The notes under the pieces: model-generated
Databases searched by the model: none
Told to the model about the DNA's origin: nothing
What the model saw: the letters and a program-made list of their open reading frames with translations, nothing else
Translations under genes and position numbers: made by a program
In this document: piece by piece, positions 1 through 9,934 of the stretch
Layout: every line of letters starts with the position of its first letter
How positions within the stretch are numbered: position 1 is the first letter of the stretch
Assembly: GCA_038277395.1 (NCBI GenBank)
Contig: CM076193.1
Coordinates: forward strand, 85,699,583 to 85,763,582
Direction of reading: 5' to 3'
Source: Dryocosmus kuriphilus
Lineage: Eukaryota > Arthropoda > Insecta > Hymenoptera > Cynipidae
Length of the DNA stretch: 64,000 nt

Positions 1-981
1 TAGACTGCCCAGATTTTTAGGCCCAATTCGATCAAAATCTCCCAACATTTCTAATAGACTTTGAAAATCAATAATGCCTCGTCCAACGATGGCATATTTA
101 ATTTCGTCGTTAAAATGCCGAGCGAGTTTTCGAATTATTTCTTTAGTTTCTGGAATGGGATCCAGTTCTTGAGTTTGCGCAATTATTCGTGCCGCATATT
201 CAGCACGAGTCCCTTCTTTTTCCTGGTAATTTCCAAATTCTAACTGTTTCCGGAAATCGTGTTGCGTCGATTCGCTCCAGAAGGTTTTTCGAAATTTATG
301 TTTAAAGGCGTCGAAATTTGGCACATCATGTTTCATTATCTGCCACCAATCCCCGGGTGGTCCAGACAATGATTTCTCAAGCAGGTACTCGGTGTCGCAT
401 GGCCTTGGTCGTACGGCAAGCCAGTACTGCTCGAGCTGTCTTAAATATTTCGTCGGGCTTGTACTTCCGTTGAATTCTGGAAGTACATATTTTATATTGG
501 GTTTTGGGTTCAGATTCGTATTTACCTCTCTTATATCTTCATCTTGAATTCTTTCTATCATTCTCACTTGTGCCGTCTCCAATCTCTCAATTTGGTTTTG
601 CATTCGGTTGCTCTTTTCTTCGAGACTTTGTGTTAGGTTAGTCGTTGCTTCAATAGACCGGCTTAAGTGGTTCTGCAGTTCTGTGATTTTTTTCTGGGTG
701 GCTTTTTCTTTCTGGATTTCATGTTTTTCTCTGTTTTTTAATTCTTCTTCCCAGATTCTTTTAGTCCTTTCTTCCATTTGTCCCAGTTTTTTTTGAATTT
801 CGTTCCACATCTTTTCCATGGTTCCGAGGTCTCCTTCAGGTAGCCCCCCTGGCTCACTATTTTCTCCCGCTTCCTCTGACCCTGTCGAGTTTTCCTTTCT
901 TCTGTCCTCTTCTTCTATTCGTTCGTTTTCTCCTATCTCTTTGTTGTGGTTTTTTCCGGATCTCGTCGTTGTTCGATTCAT
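1..981 (-). CDS. Retrotransposon Gag-like protein, N-terminal part, runs off left edge
   Basis: An uninterrupted reading frame of 327 codons starts at the ATG at 981-979 and is still open at base 1. The first ~60 residues are charged and low in complexity. About residues 65-150 are Glu/Lys/Gln-rich and look like a coiled coil. About residues 165-320 carry the spacing of a Retrotrans_gag domain: a Pro-Glu-Phe-Asn-Gly stretch, SGPPGDWW, then FKHKFRKTFW and a later Leu/Gln-rich helix with YAARI. In LTR elements this protein forms the particle that packages element RNA; a zinc knuckle and pol would lie beyond the window. The family is most likely Ty3/Gypsy-like, by inference. There is no stop or frameshift in the visible part, unlike most other elements here, so it may be a young copy. 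Confidence 0.8.
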   Translation of the reverse strand, partial: MNRTTTRSGKNHNKEIGENERIEEEDRRKENSTGSEEAGENSEPGGLPEGDLGTMEKMWNEIQKKLGQMEERTKRIWEEELKNREKHEIQKEKATQKKITELQNHLSRSIEATTNLTQSLEEKSNRMQNQIERLETAQVRMIERIQDEDIREVNTNLNPKPNIKYVLPEFNGSTSPTKYLRQLEQYWLAVRPRPCDTEYLLEKSLSGPPGDWWQIMKHDVPNFDAFKHKFRKTFWSESTQHDFRKQLEFGNYQEKEGTRAEYAARIIAQTQELDPIPETKEIIRKLARHFNDEIKYAIVGRGIIDFQSLLEMLGDFDRIGPKNLGSL

Positions 982-1073
982 CTTGTTTTCTTTTTATAAC
1001 TCCCTTAAGAAAAAACTTCGTTTTCGATTCTTCTTATAAGGCTTCTCTTTCTATTTTCCTGGTTATTGATTTG

Positions 1074-1268
1074 TTACTCAATTTTGCAGGCATTCATTCT
1101 CTTTTTCAATTCCCTGATTTTTTCTTGGTTCTGGAAGTCCTTGACACATTTGTCGAAATTCTTCATATCTTGAGGTATGTATTTTTGCGACATTGGTGGT
1201 GGCAGGTATGTACGTTTTATAATTCCTTTGCCCTTGAAGAATTGTTCGAATGCTTCCTTTTGGTCCAT
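1074..1268 (-). CDS. Small 64-aa ORF upstream of gag
   Basis: This is a short frame on the same strand, about 90 bp upstream of the Gag start and preceded by an A-rich leader. The product is Lys/Gln-rich, with no membrane segment and no motif I recognise. Its position between the presumed end of the LTR and gag suggests an upstream ORF or a small accessory gene of the same retroelement. It could equally be a chance frame, since only length and position support it. Confidence 0.3.
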   Translation of the reverse strand: MDQKEAFEQFFKGKGIIKRTYLPPPMSQKYIPQDMKNFDKCVKDFQNQEKIRELKKRMNACKIE

Positions 1269-1357
1269 AATCCTGTTTTCTTCTTTCTTCTATTTATTTA
1301 ACAAAATGTTTGATTTTATTTGTAAGATATTCGCTTCTCTCTATTTAAACTCTTCGT

Positions 1358-1376
1358 GCCTCACGTTGTTGCGCCA
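1358..1376 (-). promoter_or_regulatory. Possible tRNA primer-binding site of the retroelement
   Basis: Read on the minus strand, the sequence starts TGGCGCAACAACGTGAGG, the kind of TGG-starting string that matches a tRNA 3' end and sits just inside a 5' LTR. It lies about 90 bp upstream of the small ORF and 380 bp upstream of gag. I could not define the LTR edge (no clear TG...CA with a second copy in the window), so this is tentative. Confidence 0.3.
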
Positions 1377-1689
1377 TTTTAACCATTTACATTTTCATTT
1401 ATTTTATTTGTTTGTATTTGTTATTGGTTATTTAAGTATCCTTTGTGGTTAGGTCTTACGAGAGTAAAGACAAGCGAGTTTCTTTTACACTAATGATTAT
1501 TTATTACACATAAACCTAGCTATCCTAATACATTGATTATTTAATGACCCTATTTCTATCTTATGTATCTAAATAAATTGCCTAGTTTCGACTAATACAA
1601 TAATTTTATCCTAATTATTCTAAGGGATTATATAGCATAGAGGGCTTTTATGCCTCTTGGTTTACGCCGTTTACAATTATAAATGGTCG

Positions 1690-1810
1690 TGAGATTTAAT
1701 TGCTAAAGGCACACTTTAGGCGTGTGTTTCCACAGGTGGGCCACCCTACTCCCCCGACTACCTGGAGTGAGGCTTTTCCTCTCGCAGGTCACTCCTTGGC
1801 ACGAGCGAAA
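1690..1810. other. GC-rich, strongly self-complementary stretch
   Basis: Three adjacent stems can be read: CACAC/GTGTG around 1709-1726, GGTGG/CCACC around 1735-1745, and GGAGTGA/TCACTCC around 1764-1797. It joins the presumed retroelement leader/LTR to the hairpin array at 1891. No coding signal is seen. Confidence 0.45.
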
Positions 1811-1890
1811 AAGGGACCCAAATTACGGAATCTGAAATTTCAATTACTTAAGAGTGGATCTTTGGAGAAACAAAGTCGCTTCTTCACAGC

Positions 1891-2423
1891 ATTGATTCTA
1901 AGGTTGGAAGACTGTTTTATTGTTCAGCTTCACACCCGAATTCAATGATTATCTATAGAAGCTTCATTTGTGAGATCAATTAAGTGTTCTTTTTCTACCC
2001 ATTGATTCTTAGGTTGGAAGCACAGTTTGGGATGTAACTTCACACCCGAATTCAATAATTGTACCTTTAAAAGAACAAGTGATTGATCTAGGCTACTGAC
2101 TCGAACATGACTTTTTTTCTCAACAGAATTGATTCTAAGGTTGGAAGTAGGTCATATAGACCGCCTTCACACCCGAATTCAATAATTGTTCTTAGAAAAG
2201 GAAGTCACTAATTTTAATTAGATGAATTAAATGGCTTTCTTAACAAAATTTATTCTAAGGTTGGAAGTACGGTATGGTGTCCGTCTTCACACCCGAATTC
2301 AATTATTATTTATAGAAAGTACAATTGATTCAAATAATTATTATTAAAAGAAACTTTTATAAGGGGGTATTAATTCTTAGGTTGGAAGACGAAGTGGGAC
2401 TCCGCTTCACACCCGAATCTAAT
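1891..2423. repeat. Five-copy tandem array of hairpin repeats with varied but paired stems
   Basis: Five units start at about 1891, 2001, 2128, 2248 and 2369 (spacing 110-127 bp). Each has a conserved left part (TTGATTCTAAGGTTGGAAG or close) and a conserved right part (CTTCACACCCGAATTCAAT or close) that pair through GAAG/CTTC. The loop between them differs in every unit but keeps an inner stem: CTG/CAG, ACA/TGT, GGTC/GACC, ACGG/CCGT and CG-AGT/ACT-CG. The paired changes point to selection for folding, as RNA or single-stranded DNA. The array may lie in the LTR or leader of the minus-strand Gag element. It is not a CRISPR array: the repeats are imperfect and the spacers palindromic. Confidence 0.7.
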
Positions 2424-2989
2424 ACGGACCCACCTAGTTCAGAAAAGATTTACAATGTCTTGTAAATCTTTCGGGAACTATTGGTTAAAAAGATCTGTTT
2501 ATTGTGATTTGTATTTATTCAACATCAAAAATATCCCTTGATTCAATTCCAGCAGTCTTTTTATTTCAAGATGCATTAATCTAGTCTGGTTTCTCTGCCC
2601 CAAAGTACAAACACATGCCTTTTGTTTATTTTTAGGTTACAATGAATAAGAATATCTGATCTTAAGTATTTTACTTTTCATACCGACTATAATTTCTTAT
2701 ACCATAAATTCCCTTTTATACGATTATACAACTAATTCCATTATTGTCTATTATTCAATTGTATGATTATTACACCTGTTTATGGCGGGGCGCAGGGATT
2801 ATCTTTTATGAACGGCTACCTTTCGAGCCTGTCTTTCCCTCATTTAAAGGGTCTATTTAAATCTCCAAGCAGCGCTGCTACTTATCTCTTATAGTTTTGG
2901 ACAAGTCCATCGCCTTTAATGAGGAGGCTAAAGTGACCATTCCACTTTCTAGAATTTCTCGTGACAGAATTTAAACTTGAATATCTACG
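2424..2989. other. AT-rich stretch between two hairpin arrays, nothing recognised
   Basis: I see no coding signal and no clear repeat here. It probably belongs to the same large structured region of the retroelement. Confidence 0.3.
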
Positions 2990-3410
2990 GTATTCGCTTT
3001 AACAGGCTCAAAAGCTAACTGTTATAAGACTTAGGATTACTTCTTTATTTTACATCAAAAAGCTCAAAGGCTATAATAAAAGAAAAGCCTAGATGGCTGG
3101 GCACGGTGGCCAAAATTCTTAATTCCTAATAAGGAATAAATATTCAAATCATAGAGAGTGAAATCTCAAAATGGGGTGTCCCTGAGAGGGGAAAAGTTTT
3201 ATTGTCAAGAAGCTCGATGGCTTAAAAGAAAAAGGGCCTTGATGGCTGGGCACAGTGGCCAATAAAAATCTTAGTATTTTAATTATGGAGAGCGAAGTCT
3301 CAAAAATAGTACATCCCTGAGAAGGGGAAAACGAGTGGCTATAGAGCACGAAGGCTCGGATAATTCGTCCCTGGGAAGGGGAACTTCTCCGCTGTCGAGC
3401 ACGAAGGCTC
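2990..3410. repeat. ~150-bp tandem repeats built from four small hairpins each
   Basis: The order of stems repeats. The first full unit has TGGC/GCCA (3094-3112), GAGA/TCTC (3154-3167), CCCT/AGGGG (3180-3191) and AAGC/GCTT (3210-3223). The second has TGGC/GCCA (3243-3261), GAGA/TCTC (3288-3301), CCCT/AGGGG (3315-3327) and GAGC/GCTC (3344-3357). A shortened third has CCCT/AGGGG (3369-3381) and GAGC/GCTC (3397-3410). The fourth stem changes from AAGC/GCTT to GAGC/GCTC with both sides altered together. Loops are often of the form NCGAAG. An earlier partial unit has AACAG/CTGTT near 3000-3025. Confidence 0.6.
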
Positions 3411-3720
3411 GAGGATGGGCAGCAACTCCTAAAGTTAGGAAGTTTACCCAGGAGATGCTTCTTCTGAGGAGAGGACCTCGTCCTTTTGCTCGCCAGAGAA
3501 GATCTGCCGATTCTTCGTCGAGACCGGCCTTTTAAATCATCCCGAATGCATTATGCCCTAGTTCAGTGTTACGTGCGGGGGGGTGCTTTTTAGTTTCTTA
3601 GAGGGTACTGCCTGTGCTATGACTACCGAGGTGGCCTTCTGCTTGGATGCCAACCCGACTACCTATATACAGGCGCTTTTACCTTATATCTAAACTCGCA
3701 TCTTACAATATATTTCATCA
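3411..3720. other. GC-richer stretch after the hairpin array, function unknown
   Basis: A short open frame passes through here, but it has no recognisable motif and overlaps the hairpins, so I do not call a gene. The right edge of the Gag element could lie near 3660-3730, where the base composition turns strongly AT-rich, but no terminal repeat was found. Confidence 0.25.
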
Positions 3721-4634
3721 GTCACATTAAAAATAAGAATTTCAAGTTGCTGACACATTTCCCTGTTAAATATCTGTAACATCCTCATCAAAAATATTAC
3801 TATTCAGATAGATTTCTGAATCTATGTTTCGTTAACTTTAATTAGAGCTTATTCGAATTACAAGCTGAAAATTTGGGAAATTACATTATTATTTTTCAGC
3901 TTTAATCGGTATAATAAGATTGCGATTGCTCAAGAGCAGACTAAATAGATTTTTAGTTCATAGAGTATTCAAATTTTTTTCATCAGCACATTGTCTAAAA
4001 ATCTAAGCTGTTTTCCTATAAATGGACTAAAATCATAAGAAGAGTGAATTATGTTCGTTTTTCCTTTCATGTTTTCAATTCAATCTTTCAAATTCTTAGA
4101 AAATTCTTTGAAATTTCTTCGAATATTTCAAAATCATGATTAATTGTTAGAAATACCTTGAAATCATTTTAAATTATTTGAAATAATTAAATTTCTTCTG
4201 AAATCCAAAAGCTTTGAAATCCTCGAAAATCCTACCATATGCATTAATTGATCTTGTAACATTCTTTTAAAAAGTTCTTCCAAAAAGTTTAAAAACCGTT
4301 AAAGTTTGTGTTTTTGTAATTGACTATTATCTATTGAAACCTTTCAATTCTCTAAAATTCAATAAAAATTGTTAAATTATTGAAATCTCTAGAAATTTCT
4401 TAGAATTTTTTTAATTCTTAGAAAATTCTTTGAAATCTCTTTGAAGCTCTGAAAGTCCTGAAAATCCTCCAAAATGCTATAAAATGCATTGAACTTGTAG
4501 AATTCCTTAGAAAATTCTTTGAATTTTTCCATATAATCAAAAAACAATCACAAAAACGGATAATATTCAAGTTTGAAAAAAAGTGTTTTGCTACTGCGAA
4601 ATTTGTGTTTCCGATCAAAACTGAGGTTTCTGAA
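3721..4634. other. AT-rich region with degenerate AATTCTTTGAAAT-type repeats
   Basis: Many overlapping variants of AAATTCTTTGAAAT and TTAGAAAATTC occur between about 4080 and 4520. The pattern is that of a decayed short-period satellite. No gene is seen. Confidence 0.4.
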
Positions 4635-4637
4635 TTA

Positions 4638-5237
4638 GGGGGCGTACATTAATTACGTGAGGCGTTTAGGGGGGTGGGGGCTGGGGGGGGGGTCGAGCCA
4701 CATCGCATCTAATCTTATTTTGGGGAGGGGGGGGGGGGGGGGGGGTGTCTCGGCGAATATCACGTAATTTATTCTCCTCAAGAAACATATGTTTTTTCAC
4801 TACAATATGGCCAAATCTTACACAATAATATTTATTGCGATTTTGCGACTGCCGGAAAGTTGCACAGAGGCTTTTCGAATACGCGCCACCGTGCATGACA
4901 CACCGTGGACTGAATTGGAATAAATATTATTTTATTAATATTAGTAGTTACAATTTAAGTATTTTATTTTTCAATTCTCACTGTCATTTTAGCCTACTTT
5001 CTAAGCAATCTTAAATACTAGACTCAACTAGTCAAATAAAAATAAAGGGCAAATTATTGTTTTTTCTTTTTTTTTTTCGTTTAGAATAAATCCAACGCAT
5101 TTACACATTTTAAAAAGTCTCACGTGAGAGTGGGGGATGGGGGAGGGGGTTGAGCCAAATCTCACGACATCTCACCAGAGGGGGAGGGAGGGTCAGAAAA
5201 TCGCCAAAAACGCCTCACGTAATTAATGGACGCCCCC
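4638..5237. mobile_element. 600-bp MITE with Harbinger-type TTA target duplication
   Basis: The ends are inverted copies starting GGGGGCGT, followed by ATTAATTACGTGAGGCGTTT with one mismatch (about 30 bp). TTA stands directly outside both ends (4635-4637 and 5238-5240), the 3-bp duplication expected for PIF/Harbinger elements. The inside is non-coding, with G-rich tracts next to each terminal repeat (a long G run around 4728-4744 and G-rich blocks near 5133-5190). It would depend on a transposase made elsewhere. Confidence 0.75.
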
Positions 5238-5479
5238 TTACAAGTTGAAAATTTTGGAAATTACATTTAGGATCATGCAAACATTCCTTAATGTATTTTA
5301 TCTTCAATTTCCTAATTTTTCTACTCTAAATGTGTCTCAGAATCAGCATTTGTTCATTTTTTGGTTAAAAAAACCTTTTATATTTTTTATTTGACTACAA
5401 TTTGTCATCAAAAATGAAAATTCCTCATTTAATAATTTTAAAACAGCGCGCGCTCTACGGCACATGTGCGGTAGAAGTA

Positions 5480-5518
5480 AGCCAGCGGCGAACAGACCGA
5501 TCCCGCTTGCCGCTGGCT
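5480..5518. repeat. GC-rich hairpin, 10-bp perfect arms
   Basis: AGCCAGCGGC and GCCGCTGGCT flank a 19-nt loop. The GC-rich surround (about 5446-5580) contrasts with its AT-rich neighbours. Function unknown. Confidence 0.5.
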
Positions 5519-5580
5519 GCGCCGAAGGGGAAATTGTTTGCCGACAAGCTCAGTAGTAGGGGACGAGAATGAAGGGGGCT

Positions 5581-5860
5581 GTCGACGAAAAGGATACTGC
5601 CCATCATCACCCATATTCCTCTATCACTCACACCTTATTATTCTCTCTCTTTCCTTCCCCCTCTCGCTATAACATCCCTTTCTCTTACCTTCCTCTCATC
5701 AAATCTCCTACTCTCTGCTTCCTCCTATTCCCCATCTACCACTATTCCTGTCGATAATCTGTATCTCTAATGAACCTATGGGATAAAAAATATTTATCCC
5801 TATCTATCTCTTTCCCTGTCTCTCTCTTACTCCCCCGCCCCTCTTCTCACTCTGTAATAT
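5581..5860. other. Pyrimidine-rich low-complexity tract
   Basis: The plus strand is dominated by C and T (CTCTCT, CCTTCC, TATCTC). The open frame through it is a by-product of composition. Confidence 0.5.
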
Positions 5861-7007
5861 TCTAGAATATTCTAAATATGAGTATATTTATGTGATTGGC
5901 CGTTGCTAAGGAACCTTTTTTCGACTCCATGTTCAGTTTTAATTCCCTAAAATTTGGTCTCAAAACATTAAAGTAAATACCACTTTTATGGCATTATCTG
6001 TAGGGTTATGGAGAGTTGGGGCAATTGAAGCTGAGTCACAGGGTTAATAACTGTCGATTTCTTGTGGAAAGGTGGAGGATTTAAATATGTAAAAACAGGA
6101 AAAGGTATACACGGTAACTATTTAGGTCGAAACTGATATGATTAGAATCTCCCATAATGAAAGGAATTATCAGGGCGCGGACTGAATCGGGTATGAAATT
6201 AGGTTCTAATATACCCAAACCTCTCACAGCACTGCGTGATTTGGAAAACCAGGTGGCCGTCTCGAGACGCCCGGTAGAAGTGAATACTTAAATAGATGTG
6301 GTGTGGACTTGGTTTGTTTTGAAAATAGGTAAAATAATAAAAACATGTTTATCGCTATCTGTATATTGATTTACAGGTACTTTTTACAAACTTTATTTGC
6401 AACTTTATTCATCTGTATTAGAATCACATACATGTTTATTTTTTAATTCAATACAAGAAACAAATGGATTGTGGTAAGTAAAGTAAGATATAAATGTTTT
6501 TGAATCTATCTTATATCAAAATCTGGAAAATACTGCATCTAAAGTGCGGAGACGAGGAATAGCATTAGCATTTATACCAGATTGTACTAGGTAGAGAACG
6601 GCGAGTGCATCGCTGGCTGCGCGTCTGCCAGGCCCCGGCGAAGAGAGTGCGGTGAGGGGAGAAAGAGCTCCGACGGTCGGTCGGCGTTTTCCAGTTCACT
6701 GTTCAATGAAAAGTGTATCTGGCGTGCCTATAGCAGTATTCACTTCAAAAACACCGTTGCAATTCGGACAAGTTACCTGAACGCAGTTATCAGTAGGCGA
6801 CTCATGGAACTTATCAGAATTGCAGTTAACGGCGTTCTTCCGAATCACGACTTTTGGAGCCGCAGTACGCACGTTTTTTATAATACTGCATTGTTCATGA
6901 TGAACAGGATTAGACAAACTTGGTGCATGCGCAGAAAAATAAGCGTATGGAACCTAATTGGCTACGAATCCTCCACGAAAGGTAAACCACTGCATGGAGT
7001 GGTGAGA
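5861..7007. other. Unassigned region with a GC-rich island at 6595-6690
   Basis: I found no convincing gene. The short minus-strand frame at 6917-6696 has a single CPNC pair but no second metal-binding pair, so it is not called. The GC-rich island at 6595-6690 has repeated GGCG and CTGGC words but no clear fold. Confidence 0.3.
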
Positions 7008-7656
7008 AAGGGGAGAATATAAGCGAGCAGACCAGTATATTGTAAATCAAGCACGTAAAGTTGGAAGTTCCCATGATTGGATACCTTAAACTGTCCGCCC
7101 ATGATATACACATTGAAAACAAAATACTCTTGAATCAACAGGCCCTAGGATCGTCCTCGATCGAAGGCAGATCTTGTTGATTCAAATGTATATACTACAG
7201 AATTTACAGCATCTCTGTTGAACCATATCATCTAAGTTTGATTCAAAAGAGATGTTATGAATTCTTTAGTACCTATATATTATACATTTGAATCAACAAG
7301 ATCTGCTTTCGAACAAGGACGATAGTACGGCCCAATGATTCAAGAGTATTTCTTTTCTTAGTACCTGCTTTTTATTTAAACCTGCTTCATGAGCGTCACA
7401 TTTCATGCCTGTGAAGCGGGTGGAAGAGTACCAATTTGCCTGCACGATAAGTGCCACACTTCATGTATGTGAAGTGAATACAAAGCGGTACTTTTCCGCC
7501 CAGTCCACAGACATACATGTGGTGCTTATCATGCAGGTTAAACAACAAGATTTAAATTTACAAAACAAACTTCACTCTGTCTAAGTACACGAACTTTAGA
7601 TAGTGTGAAGTTAGTTTTGTAAGTTTAAATCTTTTCGCTCGCTTATACTCGCCCCT
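7008..7656. repeat. Nested foldback cluster: several hairpins inside one inverted repeat
   Basis: The outer arms are about 20 bp (AAGGGGAGAATATAAGCGAG near 7008, matched inverted near 7637-7656). Inside are, in order: an inverted repeat of ~70 bp (7121-7192 against 7281-7351, sharing GCAGATCTTGTTGATTCAAA); a pair CCTGCACGATAAG.../...CTTATCATGCAGG (7439-7455 and 7519-7537) with a smaller CACTTCA/TGAAGTG hairpin inside it; and a pair of ~28 bp (7549-7576 and 7602-7632) built on GATTTAAA...TTTAAATC. No coding sequence. It is probably a stack of small non-autonomous foldback elements. Confidence 0.65.
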
Positions 7657-9173
7657 TCCTTACTACCCTGAATTTTTCGCTGGAACTTCGAAGCCACACC
7701 CGATCTAGCGCGCTCTCTCTAGAAATAATACTTTAATAGTCAAATATTTACACAATCCTTTAAGACATGAGGAAAATGACAATAAAATTTACTTAGTGAA
7801 GCATTTTTGACGAACCAAAATGTAAATTGGTAGATACAAGCTTGAAGAATATACACTGACCCTGCCTGGCGAAATCTATCGACTGTCTTTTCCCAGTGAT
7901 TCAGACAGCAATCTAGTTGTTCCCGGATTTAACGTCCGACCCAGACCCTCGATCTTGATCATTAAAGTAACTGCACTGATTATAAGACTCTTTTCTGCCT
8001 CTATATAACTGACTTTCCCTACCGTTCATCGATGCATCTTAACTCGGAAGTCTCCTAGGAAATTGTAAGCTTCTTAGAAAACGAACAAGTAAAATTCCCC
8101 AGCGGTACTCTTCAATTTTGTTCGTCGATAATCAATTTACGTCTACTTGCAGAGAAAAATAACCATTACTTAATTCTCGACAAGTAGCACATATAAATGA
8201 ATATGAAAAATCTATTTTCTTCATTTTTATTAGAATAGGGTAGTAGCGCTTGAAATTTCAGTAAAAATTCAATAAGTTAAAACTCATAATTAGACAATCT
8301 CCAAATAAAAAGCAGTTCGAAACGTGATTTAGCTAAATTACACGTTGTACATTAACCAAATTTTGAAATACGGACCACTTCAAATTTAATATTATAAAAC
8401 TCAGAAGCTTTTAAAATACTTTTAAAATTAAATAACAAACAAACTTTATTTGAGGTAGTTAGAGTTGTAAAATATCAAAATTTATGGCTTCCAAAATCTT
8501 TAAAATTTCAAATATACGTCATCAAAATGTAAATAATGAAAAATGAAGGATTAAAAACGGTAGGCTTTCTGAATGGGAACGTATGAAATTAAAAACTTTC
8601 AAATTAGGTTCAAAAATTAAAGGTTCTGATTTAATTATAAATTAAAAAATTTATATTCGAAAAAGAGATCACTCCGTGAACTGGTACTCTTATTATACTC
8701 ATTAGATGATATTACAGGGTGGCAAATGTGAAGCTGACAAAATTAAACAGTCCTCTTTCCCTTCTATCGATTCGGACGGGGGTTGTCTATCATCAAGGGG
8801 TATACACCTGATTCTTGGCAATTCTATTCTAGCTAGGATTACTATACAATGCTGGCGTATCATAAAGGTCAGCAAAAACTAAAGGAATATTTTATTTTAT
8901 CGAGTGTTTCAAATATAAAGGAGACTATATGTACGGAGAGAAATCGTATTTAAAATTCTGGTGATCAGTAGTTGAAACCGGGTTTTCAGTCTAAGATAAA
9001 TGAAGGAATTAATTTTCACGATTTGACATATTAAGAATAATATGCAAAAATTACGAACGGATATTAGACAGTTCAGGCTCAACGTCGGGCAGTCTGACAC
9101 TCTTTGTAAGATCGCGTGTAGATTCGATGGTAAGCTAGACCTATTATAGAGCAACAAAAGGCTTGTCAGTCAG
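7657..9173. other. AT-rich region, no feature recognised
   Basis: No frame with recognisable protein features, no tandem repeat and no long inverted repeat was seen. Confidence 0.4.
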
Positions 9174-9182
9174 GTAGTCAGT

Positions 9183-9622
9183 CACACGGGGGCCTCACTC
9201 TGTGGGAGAAATTTGGAATAGATTTTTTAGTTGCTGGCGACACAATCAGGGGGCGCTTGGGTATTTTTCATGATATCGCGCATGCGCATCGAAGATCTAA
9301 AAATGACGGAAAATGACACGCCGTGAGACTTACGTTTTGACTATTCTGGTATTCTTGCATTATTTTTTAATTATAAACGCCAAATGACTCAAGTTTTTAC
9401 ACAGTGTAAATGTGCTTCGAAATTAACTTCCACAATCTTGCTAATTACGTAACAGTTTTACGTAATTAGTAAAATTGTGGAAGTTGTGAAGGGCAACATA
9501 ACCTATAAGAATTATAGAATGTGGAAGCGGGGACGGGGGAAGAATTATGTTTCCTGGCGACACAATAAGGCGGCGCTCTGAACTCTATTCCATTTTCCTC
9601 CCACAAAGTGAAGCCCTCGTGG
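9183..9622. mobile_element. ~440-bp MITE with 9-bp target duplication and internal hairpin
   Basis: The terminal inverted repeats are about 38 bp and imperfect: left CACACGGGGGCCTCACTCTG, right (inverted) CCACGAGGGCTTCACTTTG, both continuing into TGTGGGAG...GGAATAGA. GTAGTCAGT flanks both ends (9174-9182 and 9623-9631). The word TGGCGACACAAT occurs twice inside (9234 and 9554). The middle (about 9424-9486) folds into a hairpin with ~28-bp imperfect arms, ACTTCCACAAT.../...ATTGTGGAAGT, around CTAATTACGTAA. An 8-9 bp duplication suits hAT, P or Mutator groups; I cannot choose between them. Confidence 0.65.
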
Positions 9623-9631
9623 GTAGTCAGT

Positions 9632-9869
9632 GAAAGATCTCCTTTCGACTCGGTGGTAGGCTAGAGTCTAGACCGTTAGAGCAACGGGAGGTTGGTTAAT
9701 CAGGTACTCAATGAAATATTGGGTTGTACCGAATGTAAAAGAACAAACAGGAATTCATGTCTAAGTTTTACAACAGCATCTTGAAACAGATAATATCAAA
9801 TAAGAATAAATATGCAAAAAAATTGTTTTAATTGTTTTAATCTATGTTTAAAATTACACAATTGCATGA

Positions 9870-9871
<2 letters not shown>
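9632..9871. other. Stretch partly duplicating the left flank of the MITE
   Basis: About 9632-9710 resembles 9110-9180 (shared pattern GTAGGCTAGA...AGAGCAAC...CAGGTA), so the MITE sits between two diverged copies of an ~80-bp sequence. No gene. Confidence 0.35.

Positions 9872-9931
<60 letters not shown>
9872..9931. repeat. (TA)n microsatellite
   Basis: About 30 uninterrupted TA units. Confidence 0.95.

Positions 9932-9934
<3 letters not shown>

Noticed and set aside
1891..2423. Regularly spaced repeats suggesting a CRISPR array
   Set aside because: Units are imperfect, spacers are self-complementary and vary in length, and the whole context is eukaryotic mobile elements.
3091..3260. GGCTGGGCACGGTGGCC resembles the start of a primate Alu element
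   Set aside because: Only ~15 bp match; the surroundings are hairpin repeats with no 7SL-like body and no A/B boxes in Alu spacing. Contamination or a true Alu is not supported.
6696..6917. Short minus-strand frame with CPNC, a possible zinc-binding protein
   Set aside because: A single cysteine pair and 73 aa; no second ligand pair, no homologous features.
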